DNA from: Orthonyx spaldingii
Lineage: Eukaryota > Chordata > Aves > Passeriformes > Orthonychidae
Direction of reading: 5' to 3'
Length of the DNA stretch: 64,000 bases
NCBI GenBank assembly: GCA_013397795.1
Contig: VZTJ01000298.1
Span: 95,979 to 159,978, forward strand
Part shown: piece after piece, positions 48,001 to 61,100 of the stretch
Layout of the letters: every line of letters starts with the position of its first letter
Numbering within the stretch: position 1 is the first letter of the stretch
Program-made: the position numbers and the translations under genes
The notes under the pieces: model-generated
The model's database searches: none
Told to the model about the DNA's origin: nothing
The model's input: the letters and a program-made list of their open reading frames with translations, nothing else

Positions 48001-50454
48001 TTCTAACAATTTAAAAAGGACTTAGAAACAAATCCCTCCCAAACCTAAATTTCTCTAATTTAAAAAATTGACCTAAAGTGACTCTTTTAATACACAACAG
48101 ACTTATAAGTTATGAGGAGCCAGCTTTTATTCCTTCTAGTGCTTCTGTAGAGTGATTGTCCACAGCTGAGACCAAATTCAAAGATTATTTGTAAAATTAT
48201 GAATTTGAAAATTTAATTAGGAATTTGATACTTGCTTGGAAATTTGTTTCCATTTGAATTAATTTAAGCCTACCTTATTTTATGAGAGCAAATGTAACAG
48301 CAGATTGTAAAGGGATCCCAAATTTTTGATTAAAGAAAATTTTTATTTGTTTTAAGACACAGGAAGAGTCCAGTGCTGAATAATATTTATTAGCATGGTC
48401 ATTTGCAATTAGGGCCAATATATAAGTGTCTAGGTAACTAGATAAGTGCTAGATAAAGAGTGCTGAAGAATTAGGGTCTTGATTTTCAGAGCAGTCTATT
48501 GAATTAACAATTTTGTTTATTGTGCTTGTAAACTCAGCCTTTCTTTGTTTAACAAGAGTAAATATTTTTACAGATATAAACACACAGCCCATTGTGTGGT
48601 GATGGAATTCAGATGAATACCTTCCCTGGACTATACTAAAGTATCTGTATTATTTTTCATGGTCATTTCCTTCCAACGATGACACAGCATGGAACGTATT
48701 CACTTCCAAGCCATGCTGCTTTGGCCAGGGAAACTACAACTTCCTTTCACAATTTCCATCTTCATATGTAATGAGGTGTGTGTTTTGGTTTAGGAATTAT
48801 TGCAACTAAATGATGGGAAGGCAAAACTTAATGATGTCACCGCCATGTCTGGAATTTTCCGGAGTAAAAGTACGCTGTGCCATGGTGTGCTCATCCTTAT
48901 TATGTCTGGCAGAGACCCAGGGAAGCAGTGCTGGCTCAGGACATGAGTTAGGGTGGGCACAGCCAAGGCCTCTGCACAGAAGGAGCACAGAGGAGGTGCT
49001 CTGCAGATGCCTTCTCATATTTCCAGCAGGAGCATGCACTGCAGAAAGCAAAACTAATGGATAGGTCACAATCCCTATTGGTCTCTTAATAAATCTGTAC
49101 CTAAAAGAAGAAATCTGGGAGTGTCTTTGTACATGTGAAATTTCTCAGCCCAGATGGTCTTCTGGGAGGGTTTAAAGTTGTTTCTTCGTGAAGCTGCCTG
49201 CATCTGTAGAATTGGTTAAGATTTTGTATGACGCTATGTTTTTGGTGTGTTTTTTTTATTTGTTTGTTTGTTTGTTTTCCCTGCCCCCAAATGTTCCTTA
49301 AACCCTGACTAATAACCTTGTTGGCTTTTGAACAGAGAATTTCCTACCACAAGCTTTTGTTCCTGAGAACATGACATTTGACGTGAAGACAAGACCACAT
49401 TCTTCTGAAGATATTACAATCCCAGGACTATATTCCTGGTGCATGACTGGATGTTTCCTCCAAGGAAGAATTGCTTTTTGAGAAAAAGTTTTAGAGCAAC
49501 ATTTTCTAGGGTGGGGATAAAGACTAATATTGACTGCTTTTATGGCAACATGCAGCCAAAAAGGAGTATAACTGATGGATAATTTATAGATGTGAGATGA
49601 ATAAATGACATTATGCCCTAAAGACAAATTCCTGCCCATTATCACTTGATCATATGAACTATCTGGAGAGAAGCATTTGGGGCTCTGAGATTGCTGAAAG
49701 CTTCCACCGTGTCATTCTTGTGTTCGATGCTTTGCAGAGCACCTTCTTCCACTCTGTGTCTTAAGTCCATCTTGCAGGACACAGACAGGAAAAATTCCTC
49801 TTTTTTGGTACACCCATCCTCCACTTATGAGGGGGGAAAAACCCTTTCATTCCCGTGGTCAGGGGAAACAGGGCAAGATTTATGCTGTAGGATGCAAGCT
49901 TTATGGAGCCTTTCTTCTTTGCCTGATTTTTTTAATTGAATGCTAGGAGTGATTTCTCTAAGAATACAGAGAGCAACCAGTCTGGAATACCAAAATATGG
50001 CACCTTCTTAATTAACAAAGCAATCATCAACTTGATCGAATCTCTTTGAAGTTTTCCAGGAACTACGTGCACACCATATGCAAAGAGATCAGTAATGTGG
50101 AATGCCAGTGCTGGCAGTAAGGTCAGCTTCTTGACCAATAATAACTCAGCCTGAGCAGACATTTAATCTGAAAGAAAGAGGTCATCTCCAATCAGGTCCT
50201 TTAAAAGATCGACCAACAAAATCTAATCACTGATTACCAAATATTTAGTCATGCAGTGACCTTGGTTACTCTTGTTTAATCATACATTATTAGCTAATTC
50301 CTTTTAACTCTGGCTTGTGAATTAGATTTTGTCTTAATTATTATTACAACTGTTAAAGAAGGAAGACATTACAGTTTATATGACACCGACTTCATAGGCC
50401 AGAGCCAGCAAAATCAAATCCAAAATGTTTCTGTGAGGCTGAGTCTTTCTGTCT
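45039..50454. other. gene-free AT-rich stretch
   Basis: No recognised exon or transposon over about 5.4 kb. Simple repeats include a T14 run at 47878-47891 and a (TTTG)n tract near 49258-49278. Frames at 47247-47609 (minus) and 48806-49069 (both strands) have no domain. Confidence 0.55.
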
Positions 50455-50561
50455 CCAGTGCATTCCTAACAAATCTTTCTTCAGCCTTTTCTTAAGGACC
50501 TCTAGTGTTGGACAATCCACAGCTTCCCAACACAGCAGAATGTTGTAACATATCTTTATCT
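50455..50561 (-). mobile_element. faint, very old CR1/L3-like piece
   Basis: The blocks CTTTTCTTAAGGACCTCTAG, TGTTGGACAATCCACAGCTT and CCCAACACAGCAGAATGTTG follow the order of the CR1/L3-type 3' region on the reverse strand (a TCTTGAAAATCTCTAGTGAT-like block, then GGAGAATCCACAACTTCCC, then a TTGTTCCAGTG-like block). About 100 bp of weak but ordered resemblance. A profile search is needed; it may be chance. Confidence 0.4.
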
Positions 50562-52960
50562 CATGCACTGGGGGAAAGTAAGGGATATGTCCTTACATGG
50601 GTATGTTGAAGCAGAGCATCTTACTATCAAATGTTCTCAGTGTTAGCAAAGAACCAAACACTAGAAGTTGTTTAAAATCAAAGAATTTGTGGGTTCACGT
50701 TGTGTTGATATGACTGATAACTCGCTTAATTTTTAAATGCATATTGTAAGGGGACCGGTTCACAGTGGGTAGCAGTAAAAGAGCCAGCAGGTTAAATAAC
50801 AGTGAGAGGGAATAGTCTTCAGTTCCAAATTCAACTTCCTGTTATAAGGGACTTATCTGCCTTAGTTCTAACTGACCAGGGGTGTTTAGGGAATAGGAAA
50901 TCACTTTGAATTTCCCAAGCGTCATCTCCAGAAGAAACTGTTGAGAATGTCCACACCTGTTAAGTCCAGAGTTAATGAAGCTACAAGTCATTCAGACTGC
51001 TTCTGCATTTGAAAAAAAACCCAAACAACAAAACCAACAAACTTAATTAGCAATTACTTAATTTTAATTAGATTAAAATTAACAATTACTTAATTTTTTA
51101 AGTAAAACCACACCTGACTTGGGATAACAATAATCTGCTGGCTCACAAGGAGACAGTATTTTAGGCCAACTTTAAATCCAAGATTATGAAAATCAGATTT
51201 TGATGTGATTGTTGAATCCCCAGCTATAGCATCCAGAACGTGTCAGGTGATAAAACTGCAATAAAACTACTTTTTTTTTCTTTTTTTTAATTTAGGCTAG
51301 AATTGTGCTTTGTAGTTTACTTTGTTGTATCCCATGTGTTTCAAACTGCATAAAAGCATGAAAAATAAAGAAATTGTTGCTTTACTTCATCTTGAAGTCT
51401 ATGAGAAGGTGAAAACCTGGGCTACTCTATTTCTTCCTAAAAGCAGTCAATCCACACAAATCAACCCTCCTGCTGGGCGTCTTTTGGCAAACCCAGCTGC
51501 CCCACCTGCACTCGACAAGCAGCCTGTTCTCTTTCAATCAAAGATGATTTTAGTCTCTGACAATTTTTGGAAGGAGTTACCTCAGCAGAACCAAATCAGT
51601 GGTTCCTATCCCTGAGCAAGGACAATTGAGAACAAGCACCAAAATGTGGTGGCATCTTAGCAGGGTGAATTCCAGCAGCTCCTGACTGTGCTTGTCCTTT
51701 CAGAAGACCCCTTGGTGAACTGTACCTGCCATGGTGTTCTCTCCAAACCCCTGGGTGTGAAACACACGTGTGACAGCTGTGCCAGGCATGTCCAGAGGCT
51801 CTTGTGCCAGGACCAGATGCAGTGCTGGTCTGCAGCGTGACACTGTCTGCTTTTCATGTTCTTATAGGAGAATCTATTTATCTGCCAGCTTCACCTGCAC
51901 TTGCTTATTTCTTGCACACTCTCCTAATCCTTGCTTATGGGATTCTGAGCCTAAAGATATGTCTGTATTTTTTTTTCCCAAGCATATCAACTGTTCTCAC
52001 CTGAGGTGCCACCTAACTCAGTGTGCTTTGCCTCGGTCTCCTTTGACCATAATTGTGTTACACAGATCTCTGTTACTTTACTCTTTGACCATAATCTCAG
52101 TAACGATAGAGCTCTACTGACATCAGCTTCCTCTTAAGGGCAGTACTGACCCATTTCATGTCTTAAAATTCAGCAGTGGTCCATCACAGGCTGCACCAGG
52201 CATACCTTAGAATTTTTGTTTCTTTTAAAGGAAAAAATGAGAGAGATATTAACTAGACCTTGTTCAATTAGAGTTGGTAATTGGTAACTATTTTTTTGTT
52301 TGGTTTGAAGTCTTTATATCAGACTGCTTATGTATTACAGCCTTTTTTATCAAGTGAAATTTTAGGTTTTTGCATCTGTTGGTCTCAGAATTTTGGGGTT
52401 TGAATTGATAGTCTCACACAAATTTAAGATGGGACTCTGATGCCTCCCACATCAGAGTTACAGAGTTCATGAAGTAGCTAAGGAAAGAGATTTGAGGTTC
52501 TGCTTGGTAATCTTGAGAGATATCACTCTACTGTTTCATGCCTCAGCCATCCAACTGGGAAAGCTATGTATAAATCAAGATCACAAGCAAAGTTAAATGA
52601 TGCCTCAGTGGGTATATTCAGTGCAAAAACTTATTTTCTGTATTTTATCTTTCCTTCAGATGGCTGTCCTAGTAGACAGTCATACCGGGATTTCATTTTC
52701 CATGAAAAGAGAAAATAACTTTTACTGAAGGACTCATTGTGACTTAGCCTTGCAAATCTGCAAATATTAGACCTCAAATGTACTGAAATCTGAAGGATTG
52801 ATCTTGCAGAAGTCAATGTTATAACCTCAAACAAATTGATATGCTGTTTGCTGTGCCTCTGGTCAGGGACTAAAATGAGTCATGTGTTTGTTTTAGTACA
52901 TCTTTTATACATTTTATCATGGTTATTGAACTCATGTATATGATGTTTTGATAAGCAAAG
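50562..52960. other. gene-free AT-rich stretch
   Basis: No recognised exon or transposon. It holds the hairpin and direct repeat at 51051-51097 and a T-rich patch near 51270-51290. Confidence 0.55.
51051..51097. repeat. AT-rich hairpin inside a 15-bp direct repeat
   Basis: TTAATTTTAAT (51058-51068), loop TAG, ATTAAAATTAA (51072-51082) forms a perfect 11-bp stem. In addition CAATTACTTAATTTT occurs at 51051-51065 and again at 51083-51097. The two structures overlap, giving an ordered AT-rich module of about 47 bp. Confidence 0.9.
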
Positions 52961-53013
52961 ATTTTAGGAATACTTTAAATACTGATTTAAATACTGATAA
53001 CTAATTTTAGGAA
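52961..53013. repeat. 12-bp tandem pair bracketed by a 10-bp direct repeat
   Basis: TTTAAATACTGA occurs at 52974-52985 and 52986-52997, head to tail. ATTTTAGGAA lies on both sides, at 52961-52970 and 53004-53013. This is a small nested duplication; the outer pair could be a target duplication of a tiny insertion, or the result of slippage. Confidence 0.85.
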
Positions 53014-53603
53014 GGATATTAGTCAGAATTGGTTAAATTTACCCACTAAGGTTTTCGGCCATGCGACTAAAGCCAAAACTATGAGGAAAGGGAGGAGTCG
53101 AGCCACAGCAAGCTCTGTGAAGTCAGTTTTCTTTTATTGTCAGGTAAATACCATAAACCTCGTATAGTGTCTGATTCCACAAAAAGATTTCTATTGGAGA
53201 GGGATTTTTTCTGTCATTTCATATTGTATGTTTTCTTTTTGTTGGGTTAATGTGTTTATTCCTTTATTGCGAGTGGAACTGAATCCTCTGTTCTCAGTGT
53301 GGTTAAGAGTTGTTGTGGATGCTCAAAAGGATGGATACTTTTGAGGTGCAGGACCTATCGGCCTCTGGGTACCTTTGCTCTTCTGATTCAGCACAGCTAA
53401 ATGTTAACAATAGCCTCCTGGGAAAGGGAAAAAATAGCCTTTCTGCTTAGCTGGTGCTGTTGGAGCATCTGTTTCCCTTTTATATTTATTGTATATCACA
53501 ACACCACAACAGATAAATAAACAGAGTGTATATTACTAGGAGTTATGTATGTGTGTTTTCATGTCCTTGTGTGCGTGTTGAATAAGAATTTTTCCCAGAA
53601 ATA
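53014..53603. other. gene-free stretch
   Basis: No recognised exon or repeat. Confidence 0.55.
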
Positions 53604-53647
53604 AATTAATTTACTTCATATTGGCAATTAATTTACAAAATATTGGC
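53604..53647. repeat. 22-bp tandem duplication, 19 of 22 identical
   Basis: AATTAATTTAC followed by TTCATATTGGC (53604-53625), then AATTAATTTAC followed by AAAATATTGGC (53626-53647). Two adjacent copies with three mismatches. Confidence 0.88.
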
Positions 53648-54629
53648 AGCGAAAAAAATGGCAGAGGCTTTAACTCTCTAGGGTGCTGTCTGTCTACATA
53701 TATGATCTCCCTCTGAAATGCCCTGGGCTAAGGAGAGCACATCATAGCAGGGGAAGCTAGAAAAGGCAGCAGATCTTGTTCCTGTGCACAAACCTGACAT
53801 TTTATATCCCAGATGGTAGTTTTATGGGCCATTATGATGCTTCAGACCGACTCAATAGCTGAAATGAAAGAATGAAAATAGTCCTATTGCCAGAAAAGAA
53901 AAAGAAAGAAGAAAGGTTGATTTGGGAGTTCAAGATCTGGCCCTCAATAGGGCTGAGTAAGTCACAGACCAACTGCTGTGATTTATGTGATGGTACAGTG
54001 TGATTAACTTTCCCCTGGATCATTAGAGAGTCTCTGTGGGTGGTGATGTACCAGTTACTGTTCTCAGCTGGAAGAAGGATCAGCAATAAACAGCCAGATG
54101 GGGGGAAAAGAGGAGAAGGAAGTTCTTAATCAGAGCTGAATTTTTAGCTTAAATCTGCACAGATTTTTAGGTCAAGTAAAAAAGTGGTTACTTTCTTAAC
54201 CTCAGGAGCTTCAGTTGTCTTTCTCTGTAACAGTAGGATGAGGGAGATCTGTCACTCAGCTTTAAGTCCTTGGCTGCAGTTTGCAGAGGTCTTGAGAGAG
54301 CTCTAACAGTGCCAAATACAGTTGTACCCAGCCCATTTCCAGACCCACCATGAGCATGTTTGCAGCAGAGGGCTGGTTATGTGTGTGTCACAATTGTTCT
54401 GTGGGGTGGTGGAGAAAGTACCCAGGATGTGTGGGTATATACTCACCTCACTCATTGGCCTTTTCAGTGATGAAAGTTTAAAATTAAATCAGAGGAATTT
54501 CACTGTGACAGGACTGTAACTTGTATTTGTCACTAACTCACATCATCTGCTACTGGTTTACTGCTAAACTGGGTTTAGAAAGAAAAGCTTCCACGGTCAC
54601 TATGGATGTCCTAAACCTGTACCCTTTTT
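53648..54629. other. gene-free stretch
   Basis: No recognised exon. The last 30 bp before 54630 could be the eroded 3' UTR of the following CR1 copy. Confidence 0.5.
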
Positions 54630-55186
54630 TGTAATGAATACCTCCAACGGCAAAGACTTCAAAACTTCCCCAGGAAACTTGTGCTGGTGCTTAGTCATCC
54701 TCACAGTGAAGAAGTGTGTCCTGATGTTCAGATTATGTTTCAACATTTCAGTTTGTGCCAAAACACAGTCTGTGTTTCAGTTTGTGCCTGTTGCTTTTTG
54801 TCTTGTCACAGGTTACTACCAAAAAGAGCCTGGTCCATCTTCTTTGCACCCTTTAGGTGTAAAAGGTGTCCTGTTTGTACTCTCCTTTCAGGTATTTATA
54901 TACTTTGATCCTCCTGAGCCTTCTCTTCTCCAGGCTGAATACAGCCCCATCTCTCCCAGCCTTTCCATAGATGAGAGTTGCCACAGTCCCTGTATCACTG
55001 TTGTGGCCCTGTGATGGACTCTACCCAATATGTCCATATTTCTCCTGTAGCGGGAAGCTCAGAACTGAACACAGTGTTCCAGGTGTGTCCTCAGCAGTGC
55101 TGAGCAGAGGGAAAGGATGCTTGCCCTCCACTTGCCTAACGCAGCCCAGGATACCACTCGCCTTCTGTGTGGTAAGGGCACCTTGC
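54630..55186 (-). mobile_element. old CR1 fragment, about 0.56 kb
   Basis: On the plus strand the order is: a degraded ATCTCCAGGG-like block (ACCTCCAACGGCAAAGACTT), TCCTCACAGTGAAGAAGTGT, TCAGTTTGTGCC (twice), TTGCTTTTTGTCTTGTCAC, AAAAGAGCCTGGTCCATCTT, CTTTGCACCCT, AGGTATTTATATACTTTGAT, CCTGAGCCTTCTCTTCTCCA, GAACTGAACACAGTGTTCCA, GTGCTGAGCAGAGGGAAAGG and GCAGCCCAGGATACCACTCG. That is the 3' UTR and ORF2 end of a CR1 subfamily different from the 28- and 30.6-kb copies, on the minus strand. It has a 29-bp-offset duplication near 54746-54788. Confidence 0.87.
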
Positions 55187-58100
55187 AAGGTAAGGTGTGC
55201 TTTTTAGTTAATTTTGGTTTTGAAGTTTGCTGTCATGTAGCAGTAATCTGTGCTCCAGAGGTCTGGGGTGAGCTGAGCTGGCTGAAAGCAGACCCTATAG
55301 CTTTGAACACTTTTTACTGCTTCAATCTGCTCTCCTACCCCTCAGTTTGCCCTCTCCTATTGTGTCTATCTGTATATTTTTTTACCATTGACAGAAAGGC
55401 TATGGTGTGGTGTAGCAGGGTTTTACATTCAGACAATCAGGATGAGTTTAGGGAGAATCAATGCAGGAGCAGCAAACTGTGAAATAACTGTTACAAAGGA
55501 CGAATTCTGTAAAAAAATATAGCAAATGATGTTAGAACATTTCCTCTTGAGGAAACTCTGCCACCTCAGTTTTGCAAGTGGAGTGATCTTTCAAATCACA
55601 TTGTAACATTTTACACTGAGGGTGTAAACCATCAGGTTGTATGCAGTAGTGAATGATAAACAGTGCTGAGCCCTTTCCCCTAAAATCTTGTAATTACTTC
55701 ACACTATGTTTTATATTTTAATGTTTCTAAGCACAGAGATAATGGTTGTTTGAAAAATCATTTTTGTAACAGTATATGGCATAATAGCCAGTCATATATG
55801 TCTTTATGATATCTATGCCATCCAATTAAACTTATAAACCTCTTTACTAATTCATCTCCATCAGAGATGTATCTCTCTCAAATAGACATCATTGTAATAG
55901 ATCATGGTTAAAACACCAGACCACAAAAAAATGTTTCCTGTACCTGTCTCAGTGTAGAATTTCAATTTCACGTGGTTTGTTCTATAGCATCATTCATAGG
56001 GATGTTTGCAAGTCCAGTTTTCTCTCCCAAGGGCCCGGAACTGAAAATACTTGCATCAGGATCAGTGACAGGTCTGAGATTTGCTGCCTTGTGAACCATC
56101 AGAGATAGACACTGTAGCTTGCTATCACTCAAAATCATGACTCACTATTTCCCAACAAGATAAAGTTTTGAAATTAAAAGTCCCTATATTCAGGAAATGT
56201 AAGTCTTAGTATACCTCAATTATTGCCTGTGGAATATAGAAAGCTTTAAAACTTGCTAATTGTCATTTTACTCCATCTGAGGCATTTATGGTTATCTCTT
56301 ACTATAGTAAAAGTGCTTGAATTTATACATTGAGAATTTAAGAAGAATAAAGACCCTAGCCTTTCCGTAAGGCACACAGCCCTTCTGAATGCTATCTTGT
56401 CCTTAGGTTGTGTTTTTCTCTCTGCCACAGATAATATTGCATATAAAATTTCCATTTCTGGTTGTTTTTATCTTTACTTATATGTAATACCTTTGTTTTC
56501 TTCTGAATTTGGTATGCTTCTCATATTGTTAGATTGATAAACCTTCAACATTTAGGGTTTGAAGCAACTCAAATTCACAAGGCCAAGTGCAGGAAATGGA
56601 AGAACTGCATGAATATTCTTAGTAGTTTAAAGGGAAAAACCCATTCATTATAAGGTTGCTTAAATTAGGAGAGAAACAAAGCTCAGGGTGAGTGAAACTG
56701 GGGACACCGAATAGTCACTGCTACTCCAATCAGTATTAAATTACATACATGACATAGAACTTTGTAAGAAGGGAGGACCAAGGCTCACTTCCCTTCCTTG
56801 CTTCCTCTTTCCCACCCACGTTAGCATCAGCAAGAACTTTTACTCAAGTCTCTTCAAACAGGAGAAAAAAATGAACCAAATCCTTCTTAACTGTGGATGG
56901 AAAAAAAAAAAAGAGGCATTTTCTTAGTCTTCCTTGCTGTGTACTTCCTTTGCCTTTTACATAGTTCATCCAAATCAGAATATTCAGTCTTGGACCTCTT
57001 GGACTGTTCCATTTAATATATGGATTTTTTTCCCCCTGGATTTCTAATTTTAACAAAGAAAACAAAAACACAAACAAACTAAATCTGATGATATACACTA
57101 AAGTGTGTTGCTTAATCATATCTCTTTTGCAGTTGGACAGTCCTCTGGAAAATTGGTTATTTGCACAGCCCTCAGAGTGGCAGACAAATCCTCCCTGCTG
57201 AAACAGAGTCCTGCATCCCACTGAACTGAAAACTGTCTCTGTTGTCTGAGTGCCACTGTCATTCAAATTTCTGACCTAAGTCAAGTAAAGTCTTACTTGA
57301 ATGATGGATCTTATCAGTACTGTTTGCTTTATGCAGTGCAAACAGGTACATGGCATGAGAGAGAATTAAAATTATGTTCATAGATCACTATAAGCCTTTC
57401 AGACAACATATGCTCAGGCCCTGATCCTAAACTACCAGTGATTTTGCAGAGGGTCCTTACCTGAGTAAGAAATGCAGATGATGAGTTCTAAGTGGAGCTG
57501 CTTAATCCATTCTCCATGTACAGCTGAGCTATACAGGGTACCGCTCTTGGTTCTCATGAACCTTAACAATTTGCTCAGATCTGCTTTTTAACAGACCTTG
57601 TAACACTATCCAGACAGTTTTCAACCCCAAGTCTCATCTTCCATCTTTTAAAAATCATTGTTCCATCTTTATAGCGACAGAGGTCTAGCAGGGAATGGGG
57701 ACATCGTCTCACTTTGCACAGTAATGGGGGAAAGGAAAAGGAATTGTCTATAATTTGTTTCTCCATCCAGACAAGTCAAGCTAAGTTATGATGAGAGCAG
57801 TGCAGCAGTCATGATCACCTACCGTTTTATAGCTGATGTGATTGTTTTTATGAAGCCTATAACATTTTTAACAGTGCTGTTGTGCTGATCATCGTTCTTG
57901 TCTCAGCAGAACAATATTACTACAGTCAAGTTAATTCAGCTTGCAAGCAGGGTGTGCTGCTGACAGAGTGTGTGAAGAAATCTCAGAGAACTCTCTTCCC
58001 TTACTCAGATGTGGTCAGGGGGCAAGAGAGTGCAGGGACACTGATCGGTTGGTCAAACCCTTCAATGAATTATTCAAAGACTTTTTCTTATCCTTTTGGC

Positions 58101-61100
58101 AAGGTGACGAACAGTTCTGCCACATTTCAGATAGATAGCAACCTGCCATTTAGCTTGACTCTTCAGCTGTTGTTATTCACATAGTGTCTGGGTGAAGGGC
58201 ACAAGCATGGATAAAAATAAAGACTGGAAGCAAGTGTTTGGGATTTTTTTCCCCATTGATCATTCTGAATTCTTCAGTGTGCTTCTTTGCAGAAGGTCAT
58301 GCAGGAGTCAGCATAGTGCTGGCTACAGCAGAAGGAAAAGGCAGGTGGGTGGCAAAGAGGGGGCAGACAATACATCCCCCATTCTTCCAGCTCCTTAGCA
58401 CATGGTTTTTCTGCTTGCCCCTTATTGGCCCTCATTTAAATGCTTTCTTGATTACTCCTGATTCTCATCTGATTTTCAGCATAACACGACTCGTAAACAA
58501 ATGAGTAGCATCGTCCTGGCATGTGGTGAGGTCAAGTGCTGTGCTTGTCCCTCTGCTGTGCTGGTGGCCTTGCTGAAAAAACTTTCCTAACTTCTACAAC
58601 TCCCCAGACAGCCCAGTGGTCTTTATCACTGTGATAAGAGGAAAGATAGACTCAGGCTACTTCTCTGGTCCGACCTTATTGCTCATGTTATCTGACTGTC
58701 TCCTTGCTTGTTCTCTCCTGTTGGGACGAAAAAGGTAAAACTAGAAGATTTGGTGAGTAGGGAATAGTTTTTGCTCAAAGTGACCTTGCAGTCTGGAATG
58801 TTAAAAATGTCAGTGTGGGAAAACTCCATTATGTCTAGTGTTGTTCATCCTCTGCCTGTTTTGAGAAGTAGAATTCCTGTGTAGGGATAACACTCCCTCA
58901 CAGACATGCTTGAGGTCATAAAAGCACAGCCTTGTAATAAACTGCGTGTGCAAAGCCCTTTGATATACTGGAGAAGGCATCAGACCCTGGCCCCTGCTGT
59001 CCGCTAGGGTGAGCTGAGCCTACCAGAGCCTGTGTCCCTGTGTGGCTCTGCTGCCTGGCATTGTTAGTGAGGTAATGACATAAATCTACTCTTTGCATTT
59101 CAGCTCTGGTTTGGTGGTCACCCTGGTTACCTGTGTCTATTGGTTTACCTCCCATTTACACACCTCCTATTTACTTTGATGATACCTTAGAACTTTTGGT
59201 TCAAAGTGAGTTAAGTTAGACTGGTTAAAAAAGATTCTTATTTCCTTTATTCCTTTTTCTGCAGTGTGACCTCCACCATTTTTGCTTACCACCATCTGCC
59301 TGCTGCTGACTTAAATAGAAGTATGTTTTGACAGTTGTCCTGGTGTTTGGGTCCCAGGAGACATTTTACAATCCTTTTTTTTTTTTTAATCAGAGTGTTA
59401 GTTAGTCTAATAAAGGATATTAATTCTAAAAGAATGGGAAAAAATAGACAAGCCATATGAACCTTGACGTAGATGAAATTCTCTGTTCTGGAGGAAGGTG
59501 AAGAGAAAACTACTATGTTTTTCTCTTGCCCTTCATCATCTGGAAATTATTACTGGGAAAAATTGCCACTTTCTGAAATGCATCTGGGTTTAGTTTTTGC
59601 TACTTCTACTCTCTTTTCTGTAACAGTTGTTTGGAAATGGATACTTAAATAAACTGAGAGCTCTGGCCTACAAATAAATGCACTAGGTTTTGAGCAGATA
59701 TAGAAAACTATTTAGCAAAATAACCAGATTCCAGAACTGGTAATGCCTGTGGATTTTACTGGGAATTGCAAATAATTCCTGAAGGCAAAAGTGTTGATGT
59801 AAGTATTTCTTAGTCTCGGCTAACAGAGAAGGCAGAGAAAATCTGACACTGACCCCAAGTTGGTGATTTTTGATTTGAAATGGGATTTCCACTAGCTGCA
59901 CATGCAGAGAGTTGGAAGTTTTAATGGGAACAGACAGTCTTGTAAGCTTTTTCCTTATCTGAGCATTACACAGTTGTCAAGGACAGCAGATTGTCTGGTC
60001 CTTTGGTGGAAATTGAGGTGTGAAAATGTTTGCACTGATTTGCTTTTTAAACATTTGCATGTATAGAAATGCCTGTGAGCATTTCTAGGCACATGCTTTG
60101 AAAGAGTTTTAAAACCAACAATGAGTAACTGGCAACAGAAGATACCAGGCTGAACTTTTGCTTGCCCCAAGTGAGATCTAAATAGCTAATGGACACTGTG
60201 GAAAGAATGAGGAGGAAACTTCTGGGTTTGGCTGGTGCTTTCCTGCTTTTACCAAAATAAGCTCTGACGTCTGGGTCTAAGTTTGAACTAACTGCTGCAT
60301 GACTGCACTCCCAGCTTCCAAGTCATTTATTTTAAAGTGCTTTAGGATACTTGGAGTATGAAAGGTGTCATAGAAAAGCACATTTTGTTTCATTCTGTTT
60401 GACACTTTGTTTTTAAGCTTACTATGTTATAACGGTACACAGAGATTTTAAAGTTTGCTGAAGGTCTTCTGTTTATGCAAGTGTTTATGCAAAAAACTGC
60501 CCTACGATATAGCTGGGAAGACTGAAAAGAAACGAAATATGAATCTCCAAGCAACAGGTCCTTTCTACTCATTTTTAAGACTCAAAATTTCCTAGTTATC
60601 ATCCCATTAGCTCCCATTAAAGTATGATGATCTGTTTAAACTTGAAGACTGTATGTACATTTATATAATGTGTTCCCCTATAAGGTTACTGCTTAATTTA
60701 ATGAACATCAGAGACCATATTGGATGGTAAAATTGCTGCATTCCATTATTTGAGAACTTTACTTACTTTTTTCTATATACACAGTTGGATTCTGGAATAT
60801 ACTTTAATTGTGCCTACATAAAAGACTTGTAGATATGTGTTGCACTTGTATGGACCTAGCTGTTGGACACACAAGAAGTATGCCTTGGACAGAGCATATT
60901 AATGGCACTAGAGATCTCACCCTCACACTTTCATTTTGCCAGACCATGGGGAGCCTGAAACTACAGATTTAACATTGAGGCACATGGTTCTAGGAAACTG
61001 TTCAGCACTCTCACCTCTGGTTGGTTTGGCTGGCAATCCATATCAGGAACATCTGGCCCCCAATTGGCTTTGATGTGGATTTTCCCAAGCTTTCAATATA

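Noticed and set aside
48806..49069. Overlapping open frames on both strands.
   Set aside because: Mirror-image frames from one GC-balanced stretch; no domain on either strand.
59088..59160. TTTGCATTTCAG followed by open sequence, like a splice acceptor and exon start.
   Set aside because: No matching donor, no continuing conserved frame and no recognised peptide; isolated acceptor-like strings are common.
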